Part shown: positions 1-9,727 of the stretch, one piece after another
How the letters are laid out: the number at the start of each line of letters is the position of its first letter
How positions within the stretch are numbered: position 1 is the first letter of the stretch
NCBI GenBank assembly: GCA_003552885.1
Contig: PUPA01000201.1
Span: 1 to 9,779, forward strand
From: Natrialbaceae archaeon
Lineage (GTDB): Archaea; Halobacteriota; Halobacteria; Halobacteriales; Natrialbaceae
Length of the DNA: 9,779 bases
Reading direction: 5' to 3'
Made by a program: the position numbers and the translations under genes
Notes under the pieces: model-generated
Told to the model about the DNA's origin: nothing
Database searches by the model: none
Seen by the model: the letters and a program-made list of their open reading frames with translations, nothing else

Positions 1-339
1 GTCGGCTGCCACTACCTGAAAGGCGAGCTGACGTACGTGCTGAGTCTCTTCAGCGAGGAGTCGCCGCTCGTCGACCGGCCACCGATCGGCCGGACCCTCC
101 TCGAGATACTGGCGTCTTGTTACCGCCAGCCGAACGTCGACGTCCTCAGCCGGGACGATCCCTGGCCGTTCGTCCAGGACGTCCTGACGGAGCTCGACGG
201 GATCACGCCGGACGGCCTCGATCCGGCCGCACTCGGCGACCGAATCGGCCGCCCGCCCGTCGACTGGCGGGAGGCAACGGGGACCTCCCCCGGACCGGAC
301 CGGCGGGAACGCGAGTCGACGCCCGGTCCGCCGCGGTGA
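1..339 (+). CDS. 3' part of an unidentified protein-coding gene (5' end outside window)
   Basis: The frame is open from base 1 to a TGA at 337-339, giving 112 C-terminal residues; the start lies upstream of the window. A GTG at 37 is in frame, but the coding pattern continues before it, so it is probably not the start. Coding evidence is strong G/C bias at third positions and an acidic composition with a proline- and arginine-rich tail. The segment begins VGCHYLKGELTYVLSLF and continues with a helix-like stretch around GRTLLEILASCYR. That pattern loosely recalls the C-terminal end of Gfo/Idh/MocA-type oxidoreductases, where a LEI..ACYRS-like helix ends the fold, but this is only a resemblance and I do not assign a function. 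The last 25 or so residues look like a disordered haloarchaeal tail. Confidence 0.65.
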   Translation, partial: VGCHYLKGELTYVLSLFSEESPLVDRPPIGRTLLEILASCYRQPNVDVLSRDDPWPFVQDVLTELDGITPDGLDPAALGDRIGRPPVDWREATGTSPGPDRRERESTPGPPR

Positions 340-343
340 CGCC

Positions 344-353
344 CGTGGCCACG
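344..353. repeat. 10-bp perfect palindrome just after a stop codon
   Basis: CGTGGCCACG reads the same on both strands and starts 5 bp after the TGA of the upstream gene. The gap 340-431 also holds a short T-run (GGTTTTG near 380-387) and a second inverted repeat at 404-420. Together these may mark the end of the first transcript. There is no clear T-tract directly after the palindrome, so a terminator role is not demonstrated. Confidence 0.3.
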
Positions 354-403
354 CGGACGGCACCCGGGCGACGGCGTCACGGTTTTGCCCGCCCGCGTCG
401 AAG

Positions 404-420
404 CCGTGGCCATGGCACGG
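404..420. repeat. inverted repeat before the small membrane protein gene
   Basis: CCGTG at 404-408 and CACGG at 416-420 form 5-bp arms around a 7-nt loop, with the overlapping palindrome GCCATGGC at 409-416. It ends 11 bp before the ATG at 432, so it could be an operator or an mRNA hairpin near the start. It is short and GC-rich, so chance is a real possibility in this composition. Confidence 0.25.
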
Positions 421-431
421 GTGTCGGACCG

Positions 432-650
432 ATGACCGGGAGCTTAGAGCGGCTCGCGGCCGTCCGTGCCGAGCGATGGGGGCTGCTCGCCGACCTGGTG
501 TTCGCCATCGCGTGGGTCACGACGGTCGAGCTGCTGTTCGGGTTCCTCGATGGGCCCCGGTGGGCGTACTACCTGCTCATGCTCTCGGGGATCGTCGCCT
601 ACTTCGGGTTCTTCTGGAGCCTCGAGGCCGCGACGGCGGAGGGCGGCTAG
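432..650 (+). CDS. small two-helix membrane protein, unknown function
   Basis: This encodes 72 residues starting at ATG 432. The frame is open further upstream, but no in-frame ATG or GTG lies near 432 and the upstream translation is arginine-rich and unlike a real protein, so 432 is the best start. Residues 1-18 are a short charged N-terminus. Two hydrophobic helices follow at about 19-40 (LLADLVFAIAWVTTVELLFG) and 46-66 (YYLLMLSGIVAYFGFFW), joined by a short loop with GPRW, and the tail is acidic. It resembles the small two-helix membrane proteins common in haloarchaea; I do not recognise a named function. No strong Shine-Dalgarno is seen (GGGTGTCGG lies just upstream). It runs convergently into the UspA gene, and their stop codons overlap in one CTAG. 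Confidence 0.7.
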   Translation: MTGSLERLAAVRAERWGLLADLVFAIAWVTTVELLFGFLDGPRWAYYLLMLSGIVAYFGFFWSLEAATAEGG

Positions 651-1105
651 TCCTCGCGGCCGCAGACGATGAGCACGGGCGTCGTCGTCTCTCGCAGCGT
701 CCGTTCGGCGACGCTGCCGAGCAGCATCCGTTTGACCCCGCCGCGGCCGGCCGACCCCATCACGATCAGATCGACGTCGTGTTTCTCGGCGTAGCCGTCG
801 ATCTCGAGGTGTGGACGGCCGGCGACGACCGACTCGACGACCGCGAGTCCACGCTCCTCACAGCTGTCGGCCACGTGGCCGGTCGCCCGCTTGGCGCGCC
901 CTTGGAGTTCGGGCATCTCGTCGAACTTGCCGGATTTGATCCGGTCGACCTGCTCGGTGCCGAGGCTGACGTCGATGGCGTTGAGATCGAGGACGTACAG
1001 CGCGTGTACCTCCGCGCCGTACTTCTCGGCGAGGGCGATGCCGTGTTCGACCGCGTTCTCTGCGACGTCGCTTCCGTCGGTCGGGATGAGTATTCGTTCG
1101 TACAT
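647..1105 (-). CDS. universal stress protein, UspA family, ATP-binding type
   Basis: A 152-residue single-domain Usp protein. The N-terminus MYERILIPTDGS is the usual first strand with the nucleotide-contacting Asp. Near the C-terminus the glycine motif G-2x-G-9x-G-S is complete (Gly117, Gly120, Gly130, Ser131), followed by the last strand TPVLIVCG. In the family this motif marks MJ0577-like Usp proteins that bind ATP. The open frame extends about 210 codons further upstream inside the symporter gene, but the ATG at 1105 is supported by AGGAG at 1113-1117 with a 7-nt spacer and by homology to the normal Usp start. The symporter stop is only 2 nt upstream, so the two are surely cotranscribed. 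A regulatory or protective role linked to the transporter is inference; Usp genes often sit beside transporters in haloarchaea. Confidence 0.93.
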   Translation of the reverse strand: MYERILIPTDGSDVAENAVEHGIALAEKYGAEVHALYVLDLNAIDVSLGTEQVDRIKSGKFDEMPELQGRAKRATGHVADSCEERGLAVVESVVAGRPHLEIDGYAEKHDVDLIVMGSAGRGGVKRMLLGSVAERTLRETTTPVLIVCGRED

Positions 1106-1107
1106 GA

Positions 1108-2817
1108 TCAGTCTCCTATCGGCGTGCCGCCGTCGGCGGCGACGTCTTCGGCGGACTCGCTTCGTTTCATCGGTTCCGGACTGTGACACTGGCGCACGAG
1201 CCGTTTTATATCCTCCGGTGGATCGCTCGTCACCAGCGAGACGGCGACGATCACGACGAACGCCAGCGGAACGCCGATCAGCGCCGAGGACGTCGGTGGG
1301 AGGACGGTGGCGACCGTCGGCGAGATGGCGTCGCCGGGGATCGCGTCGGTGTACCCCGGGATCGTCGCGTTGAGGATCGCCCCGAAGGAGATGACGATCC
1401 CCGTGAGCATTCCGGCGATCGCCCCCTCCTGGGTGGCGTTTTCCCACCACAGCCCGAGGAAGAAGACCGGGAAGAACACGCAGGCAGCGATCGCGAAGGC
1501 CATCCCGACCAACTCGCCGATCAACGCCGGCGGGTCGATCGCGATGATCATCACCAGCAGGCCGATCGCGACGATCGTGACCCGACCGACGATGATCTGC
1601 TCGCGCTGGGTGGCGTCTTCCTTGTAGAGGTTGGTGTAGATGTCGTGGGCCGCCGCCGACGACGCCGAGATGAAGAGTCCGGCGGTCGTCGCCAGCGCGG
1701 CCGCGACTCCACCGGCGGCGACGAGGCCGACGAGCCACTCGGGCAGGTCAGCGAGCTGGACGGTCAACACGACCAGGGCGTCGGCGTCGGCGCCGGGCAT
1801 CCCCATAAAGGAGGTGGCCTCCCCAGCCGTGACCGCCGTCTCGGTGTCCTGGACGGGCTCTTCGTAGAGGATCGACCCGAAGACGGCGTAGGTGGCCGTC
1901 CCCAGGTAGAGCAGGCAGATGAAAAACAGCCCCCAGACGGTCGACCAGCGGGCCGTCCGCTCGTTGTCGACCGTGTAAAACCGCACCAGCACGTGCGGGA
2001 GCCCGCAGGTGCCGAAGATGAGGCTGAAGGCGAGAGCCACCCACGCGTAGTAGCTCCCACTGGCGAACGGCTCGATGAACTGCCGGTCGAGCTCCTCGAC
2101 GATCAGGGCCGTCTCCGGCCCGAACTCGAGGTAGGGCATGACCGTCGACCAGCCCTGGCTCCAGCCGACGGCGTACATGCCGAGCAGGAAGGCGATGATG
2201 AGGATGGTGTACTGGATCGCCATGTTCTTCGTCGCCCCCAGCATCCCCGAGAGGGCGACGTAGCCGATCGTCACGCTCATGAAGACGATCACGCCGACCT
2301 CGAAGGAGACGCCGAGGATGTACTCGGCCATCAGGCCCATCCCGCTGCCCTGCCCGATCGCGTAGACGAACGCGATCGCGAGCGTGGTAAACGCCGCGAT
2401 CCCACGGGCGGTGTCTGAGTAAAACCGGTCGCCGACGAAGTCGGGTGCGGTGTACTTTCCGAACCGTCGGAACTGGGCGGCCATGAAGATGAGCAGGATG
2501 AAGTAACCCGTCGTCCAGCCGACGACGTACGCCAGCCCGAAGTAGCCGAGGGTCGCCACCAGCGCCGCGACTCCGAGGTACGACGCCGCGCTCATCCAGT
2601 TGGCGCCGATGGCCATCCCGTTCTCGATCGGGCCGATCGAGCGGCCGGCGACCCAGAGGTCGTCGACCGCGGCGACCCGGAAGAACCAGCCGACGCCGAG
2701 AAACAGCGCCAGCATCGCGACGACCGTCAGCGCCGGCACCAGCTTGAACCCGGGATCGAGGGCGTTCGTGTACCCGACCGGGGCGACTGCCGCCACCGGG
2801 GCCGACGGGTCGATCAC
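1108..2817 (-). CDS. sodium:solute symporter large subunit, VC_2705-type (probable acetate/monocarboxylate uptake)
   Basis: A 569-residue polytopic membrane protein of the solute:sodium symporter (SSS) family, the group that includes ActP. Family marks are visible along the chain. NWMSAASYLG (about 73-82) lies in the early helix pair, and GTCGLPHVLVRFYT (about 269-282) is the hallmark GLPH..RF segment. ATTAGLFISASSAAAHDIY (about 376-394) carries the Ser pair that in SSS transporters contributes to the Na+ site. About twelve to thirteen hydrophobic segments are spread from residue 28 to 530, followed by a charged cytoplasmic tail. The start is GTG at 2817, preceded by GGGGTGA, and it overlaps the stop of the DUF4212 gene by 4 nt (GTGA). 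Pairing with DUF4212 is the known signature of the VC_2705 subfamily. Acetate as substrate is inferred from the adjacent acs; pyruvate, propionate or lactate are alternatives. Confidence 0.92.
   Translation of the reverse strand: MIDPSAPVAAVAPVGYTNALDPGFKLVPALTVVAMLALFLGVGWFFRVAAVDDLWVAGRSIGPIENGMAIGANWMSAASYLGVAALVATLGYFGLAYVVGWTTGYFILLIFMAAQFRRFGKYTAPDFVGDRFYSDTARGIAAFTTLAIAFVYAIGQGSGMGLMAEYILGVSFEVGVIVFMSVTIGYVALSGMLGATKNMAIQYTILIIAFLLGMYAVGWSQGWSTVMPYLEFGPETALIVEELDRQFIEPFASGSYYAWVALAFSLIFGTCGLPHVLVRFYTVDNERTARWSTVWGLFFICLLYLGTATYAVFGSILYEEPVQDTETAVTAGEATSFMGMPGADADALVVLTVQLADLPEWLVGLVAAGGVAAALATTAGLFISASSAAAHDIYTNLYKEDATQREQIIVGRVTIVAIGLLVMIIAIDPPALIGELVGMAFAIAACVFFPVFFLGLWWENATQEGAIAGMLTGIVISFGAILNATIPGYTDAIPGDAISPTVATVLPPTSSALIGVPLAFVVIVAVSLVTSDPPEDIKRLVRQCHSPEPMKRSESAEDVAADGGTPIGD
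1113..1117 (-). promoter_or_regulatory. Shine-Dalgarno of the UspA gene
   Basis: On the minus strand this reads AGGAG, 7 nt before the ATG at 1105. It lies inside the last codons of the symporter gene and settles the Usp start against the much longer open frame. Confidence 0.8.
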
Positions 2818-3248
2818 GACGGCTCACCCCCGTCGGCTGCGGTCCCCTCGGCCCCCGTCTCGCCGGCGTCCTCGCCGCTCCCGTGGGTGACCCCGTACTT
2901 TCGGTCGAGGCGATCGCGGTACCAGGCGTAGATCGCCGCCAGCACCAGCGCCGCCAGCGGCGCCACGATCGCCGTCAGGAAGAAGTTGAGCGGGAACCCT
3001 CCGAGGACCGTCGTCTCGGTCATGAACTCCTCGGCGAACATGCTCGCGGTGACGGGGCCGAAGACGAAGAGCACCCAGATGCCAAAGAGGGTGAAGATCA
3101 TCTTCAGGTTGTCCCGCATGAACGGCGTCGCCGGCTTGAACAGGTTCACCTCGCGCTCGAGGTAGTCGATCTCCTCGCCCGCGGCCACCGTCGCGGTGCC
3201 GCCGTCGGGCTCGGCCGCTTCCCCGTCCGTCGTCTCGTCGTCGGTCAC
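2814..3248 (-). CDS. DUF4212 small subunit of the sodium:solute symporter
   Basis: 144 residues. An acidic, probably disordered N-terminus (1-27) precedes the conserved part, which begins near IDYLEREVNLFKPATPFMRDN. Two transmembrane helices follow at about 48-70 (MIFTLFGIWVLFVFGPVTAS) and 85-109 (FPLNFFLTAIVAPLAALVL). The family-typical end YAWYRDRLDRKYGV (about 107-120) comes next, then an acidic tail of some 24 residues. In this family (putative solute:sodium symporter small subunit) the protein is always encoded beside a VC_2705-type large subunit, as here. GTG 3248 is the first possible start, since an in-frame TGA lies 6 nt upstream, and it has a GGGGTGA box. The gap to the acs1 stop is 34 bp and the end overlaps the symporter start, indicating one transcript and translational coupling. 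The analogous bacterial partner of ActP, YjcH, belongs to a different family. Confidence 0.9.
   Translation of the reverse strand: MTDDETTDGEAAEPDGGTATVAAGEEIDYLEREVNLFKPATPFMRDNLKMIFTLFGIWVLFVFGPVTASMFAEEFMTETTVLGGFPLNFFLTAIVAPLAALVLAAIYAWYRDRLDRKYGVTHGSGEDAGETGAEGTAADGGEPS
2824..2830 (-). promoter_or_regulatory. Shine-Dalgarno of the symporter large subunit
   Basis: On the minus strand GGGGTGA sits 6 nt before the GTG at 2817, matching the haloarchaeal anti-Shine-Dalgarno (complement of AUCACCUCC). It supports the GTG start and lies inside the end of the DUF4212 gene. Confidence 0.75.
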
Positions 3249-3254
3249 GACCGG

Positions 3255-3261
3255 TCACCCC
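3255..3261 (-). promoter_or_regulatory. Shine-Dalgarno of the DUF4212 gene
   Basis: On the minus strand GGGGTGA stands 6 nt before the GTG at 3248, the same box and spacer as for the symporter large subunit. It lies in the 34-bp gap behind acs1 and supports internal translation initiation on an acs1-led mRNA. Confidence 0.75.
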
Positions 3262-3282
3262 GGCCGGTCGGTCGGCTCGCGG

Positions 3283-5271
<1,989 letters not shown>

Positions 5272-5300
5272 GGTCTATCATCTAATCCAGAATCGACGAC

Positions 5301-5306
5301 ATAAAC
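5301..5306 (-). promoter_or_regulatory. TATA box of acs1 promoter
   Basis: The minus strand reads GTTTAT here; the TTTAT part (5301-5305) is separated from the acs1 ATG by exactly 29 nt. With the usual archaeal TATA-to-start distance of about 26 bp, transcription would begin within a few nt of the ATG, giving a leaderless or nearly leaderless mRNA. No Shine-Dalgarno is present in this gap. The spacing is identical in front of acs2. Confidence 0.6.
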
Positions 5307-5317
5307 ACTGCATCTAG

Positions 5318-5325
5318 TTGTACAA
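5318..5325. promoter_or_regulatory. 8-bp palindrome TTGTACAA upstream of the acs1 TATA box
   Basis: TTGTACAA is a perfect palindrome in an AT-rich patch, centred about 18 bp upstream of the TATA box of acs1 on the minus strand. That is where an activator site or extended BRE would sit in haloarchaeal promoters. A binding role is inference; no second copy was seen before acs2. Confidence 0.35.
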
Positions 5326-5346
5326 AACGAGGGGGGTACGATCCCC
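5324..5346 (-). terminator. possible weak terminator between the regulator gene and acs1
   Basis: Read on the minus strand, GGGG (5346-5343), a 6-nt loop and CCCC (5336-5333) are followed by CCTCGTTTTG. This is a short GC hairpin with a T-run, 170 nt after the regulator stop and just before the acs1 promoter. It could separate the two transcripts. The stem is only 4 bp, so support is weak. Confidence 0.25.
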
Positions 5347-5466
5347 GTCGAACCGATAATTTCGGCGATTTTTCCCGTGAAGATGCCGGGCGAGCGATCG
5401 GGCGCGGACGCTCGAGACCGCCGAGAGCGTCCAGCGGGCCGGTCGGCGGCTCCGTAGACGGGCCGA

Positions 5467-5486
5467 CCTAGGCCTCTAGAGGCGCC
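5467..5486. repeat. nested palindromes around a 12-bp perfect palindrome
   Basis: GCCTCTAGAGGC at 5472-5483 is a perfect 12-bp palindrome. It overlaps CCTAGG (5467-5472), AGGCCT (5470-5475) and GGCGCC (5481-5486), so 20 bp are covered by four linked palindromes with two CTAG tetramers. It lies 32-51 bp after the regulator stop codon. It could be a protein-binding site, a fold in the 3' untranslated RNA or a restriction-modification target cluster; the sequence does not decide. Confidence 0.45.
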
Positions 5487-5517
5487 GTCGGGATTCGGGT
5501 CGGATCGCCGTCGGGGC

Positions 5518-7650
5518 TCAGGGCGACCCGCCGTCGACGCTCGCGGCGTCGAAGAACGTCCGGATGAGCTCGTGTTGGGCCTTCCGGAGGTGGTTGTGCA
5601 GCGTCGGGGAGGAGATCCCCATCGCGTCGGCGAGCTCCTCGGCGGTGCTCTCTCTGGGCCAGTCGTAGTACCCCCCGAAGTACGCAGCCCGGAGGGCGGC
5701 CTCCTGGCGGTCGGTGAGTCGGTCCTCGAGGCCCTCCCGGAACTCCCGGGCGGCGCCGGCGGTCCGCTCGACCTCCCGTTTGCCACGGAGCTCGGTGTCC
5801 GGAAACCACGAGCGGAGACCGTCGACGATCGTTCGGAGATCCGCGTCGGCGGCACACTCGGCGACGACGACGAGTTCGCCGTTCTCGGCCGCGAGCTCGA
5901 GTACCGTCGCACCGTACTCGGTGAGCGTCAGCGACGGCGCGCCGCCCTCGACGACGAGCTCCAGCCGGGCGTCGCCGTCCCCGCCCTCGATCAGCCGACA
6001 GTCGGCGACCCCCTCGGCGTCCTCGACGAGGTCGAACACGGCCGCCGGGCTCGCCCCCAGCAGGTGGAGATACTGCAGCTGTGTCGACTCCGAGAGGGCG
6101 ACCAGCGAGTCGAGTTCGAACCGACAGCCGAGCCGGTCGGTGGCCTCCGCGAGGAAGGCACCGTCACGGCAGACGAACTCGAGTTCGAGCAGGCGATCCG
6201 AGAGCAACAGGTTCCGCCGGCGGACGGCGGCGATTGCCGCACCGACCTGCCGGCCGACGGTCTCGAGCCACGCGCGCTCGTCGGCGTCGAACGGCTCCGG
6301 ACGGTCACTCCCGACCCGCAGGTGGCCGTAGACGGTCCCCCCGCGGACGAGCGGGACGGCGGCGACCGCCCCCGAAAACCGGTCGCCGTCGGGCAGTTCG
6401 AGCGAGACGTCGTGTTCGACCGAGAGGGTCACCGCGTCGGCGTCGGACGCCGTGGAGTAGCCCTCGACGGCCGACGGATCGACGCCGCGGGCCGCCCGTC
6501 GCTCCGGGCGTTCCCCCGAGACGGTCCGGCGGTCGATCCAGGCGAAGGCGTATCGCGACGAGTCGGCCACCGTCTCACAGGCGCCGGCCTCGATCTCCGC
6601 GTGGCTCGTCGCTTCGAGGATCGCGTCGGCGAGTGTGGGGCCGACGGACGCGATCGTCGCCGTCAGCCCGCGGTCGCCGCCCGGGTCGAGGCGGTCGCCG
6701 AGTTCGGAGACGTCGACGATCAAGAGTACGAACCCACGCCGCTGGCCGCCGTCGTCCCGGATCGGGGCGACGACCTCCCACGCGAGGAAGGCCGAGCCGT
6801 CCTTTCGGAGCCGACGGCCGTCGGCCTCGACGCCGCCGTCGGCGGCCGCCGACAGCGTCCGTTCGGGGGCTCCCCGCTCGACGTCCTCGTCGGTATAAAA
6901 CGTCGAGACGTGCGTGCCGAGAATCTCGCCGGCGCGGTAGCCGAACGTGCTGGCGGCGCCGCGGTTCCAGCGGTCGACGTACCCCTCCCCGTCCAGCCGG
7001 ATCATCGCACACCGGCCGGTCGCCGCGAGCAGCGACCGGAAGGCGGTGCCGTCGTCGACGGGGTCGTCCCCGGCCGGCGACGGCTCGTCTTCGAGGACCG
7101 CGAACGCCTCGACGAGCTCCGTGTCGGTCGGTGCCGGCAGGTAGGGTTCGAGCGCCTCGAAGCTGTGCCAGCCGCCGGCGGCCTTCACCGCCCGCGGGTT
7201 GACCCCGTAGTCGACGAGCGCCGCGTGGGCGAACCGACGGCGCAGCTCCCTGGTCGAGAGCGCCGCGAGGCCGGGACGTTCCCGGAGCTCGGCGGCCGCC
7301 TCGGCGACCTCCGAGACGAGCATCTGGATCCGACGCGGGGTGATCGGGAAGATCCGCTCGTCGTCGCCGACGCCGTTGCTGTGGACGTACCGACGCAGCT
7401 CGCGCTCGACTGCGGTCGGCAGGTACGCGTCCCTGCGCCCGTCCTCTTCGGGGACGGAGAGGAGATATCGCGGGGGGTCGACGGTCACCCGGCGGACGTC
7501 CGTCGGACGGAGTCGTGCCATCTCGGCCGGACGCAAGCCCACCTCGCCGGCCAGCCGGATCACGAGCGCCTCCCGGTAGGTGTCGGCGGCGTCGAGGACG
7601 GCGTCGTACCCCTCACGGAGCCGTTCGGGACGACGCTTTTCGGCGCCCAT
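5518..7650 (-). CDS. Bat-like transcriptional regulator: integrase-like, PAS, GAF and HTH_10 domains
   Basis: 710 residues. Residues 1-175 resemble a tyrosine-recombinase catalytic domain without its N-terminal DNA-binding part. Box I Arg40 (GLRPAE), Arg137 (RELRR), Trp161 and Tyr170 (WHSFEALEPY) are in place, but the box II His is Arg134 and the hairpin Lys is not obvious. Residues about 203-315 form a PAS domain (WNRGAASTFGY, EILG, FYTDED, RKDGS). A GAF-like domain follows at 325-478. The bacterio-opsin-activator domain spans about 485-640, and the C-terminal HTH_10 about 645-700 (LTDRQEAALRAAYFGGYYDW, then SSPTLHNHLRKA). This is the architecture of haloarchaeal Bat-type sensors, which respond to redox, light or metabolites and bind promoter DNA. 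Its place between two acs genes suggests control of acetate use, an inference. ATG 7650 lies 80 bp after the acs2 stop with no clear Shine-Dalgarno, so cotranscription with acs2 and an own weak promoter are both possible. Confidence 0.88.
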   Translation of the reverse strand: MGAEKRRPERLREGYDAVLDAADTYREALVIRLAGEVGLRPAEMARLRPTDVRRVTVDPPRYLLSVPEEDGRRDAYLPTAVERELRRYVHSNGVGDDERIFPITPRRIQMLVSEVAEAAAELRERPGLAALSTRELRRRFAHAALVDYGVNPRAVKAAGGWHSFEALEPYLPAPTDTELVEAFAVLEDEPSPAGDDPVDDGTAFRSLLAATGRCAMIRLDGEGYVDRWNRGAASTFGYRAGEILGTHVSTFYTDEDVERGAPERTLSAAADGGVEADGRRLRKDGSAFLAWEVVAPIRDDGGQRRGFVLLIVDVSELGDRLDPGGDRGLTATIASVGPTLADAILEATSHAEIEAGACETVADSSRYAFAWIDRRTVSGERPERRAARGVDPSAVEGYSTASDADAVTLSVEHDVSLELPDGDRFSGAVAAVPLVRGGTVYGHLRVGSDRPEPFDADERAWLETVGRQVGAAIAAVRRRNLLLSDRLLELEFVCRDGAFLAEATDRLGCRFELDSLVALSESTQLQYLHLLGASPAAVFDLVEDAEGVADCRLIEGGDGDARLELVVEGGAPSLTLTEYGATVLELAAENGELVVVAECAADADLRTIVDGLRSWFPDTELRGKREVERTAGAAREFREGLEDRLTDRQEAALRAAYFGGYYDWPRESTAEELADAMGISSPTLHNHLRKAQHELIRTFFDAASVDGGSP

Positions 7651-7700
7651 ACGCTCGTGATAGACGGGCTGAGGGCTGATAGCCGTTCCGACGCCGACAG

Positions 7701-7715
7701 GGATTTCGGGAATCC
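7701..7715. repeat. inverted repeat in the gap between acs2 and the regulator
   Basis: GGATT (7701-7705) and AATCC (7711-7715) are perfect 5-bp arms around a 5-nt loop. The repeat lies 16-30 bp after the acs2 stop and about 50 bp before the regulator ATG. It could be a weak hairpin terminator or attenuator between the two genes; no T-tract follows on the minus strand. Confidence 0.3.
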
Positions 7716-7730
7716 AAGAGACGCGAAAGG

Positions 7731-9692
<1,962 letters not shown>

Positions 9693-9721
9693 ACTCGTCC
9701 GGAGCCACGTCGCTGATACCG

Positions 9722-9727
9722 ATAAAC
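9722..9727 (-). promoter_or_regulatory. TATA box of acs2 promoter
   Basis: The minus strand reads GTTTAT here, preceded by GGAAC, which fits a haloarchaeal BRE/TATA pair. The TTTAT part (9722-9726) is 29 nt from the acs2 ATG, so transcription should start within a few nt of it and the mRNA should be leaderless. No ribosome binding site is seen in the gap. Confidence 0.6.

Larger units (their letters stand above)
5272..5517. other. 246-bp intergenic regulatory region between acs1 and the regulator gene
   Basis: No convincing coding frame is seen. From the acs1 end it holds the TATA box (5301-5306), the palindrome TTGTACAA (5318-5325), a G-run with a possible hairpin (5331-5346) and an AT-rich patch with inverted repeat CCGA/TCGG (5353-5365) followed by a run of five T on the + strand (5369-5373). 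Beyond it come GC-rich sequence and a nest of palindromes (5467-5486). It is by far the longest non-coding stretch in the cluster and so the likely control region of acs1 and the transport genes. Confidence 0.6.

Noticed and set aside
1106..1738. N-terminal extension of the UspA frame to 363 residues
   Set aside because: The extension is Arg/Gly-rich out-of-frame symporter sequence; a good Shine-Dalgarno and the family start fix the ATG at 1105.
1183..2418. 411-codon + strand open frame opposite the symporter
   Set aside because: Extremely charged, repetitive Arg/Asp/Glu translation typical of an antisense shadow; the symporter motifs are on the minus strand.
7126..7650. An active integrase or integrated mobile element
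   Set aside because: The recombinase-like part is fused in frame to sensor and HTH domains, lacks its N-terminal domain and parts of the active site, and no tRNA gene or att repeats are seen.
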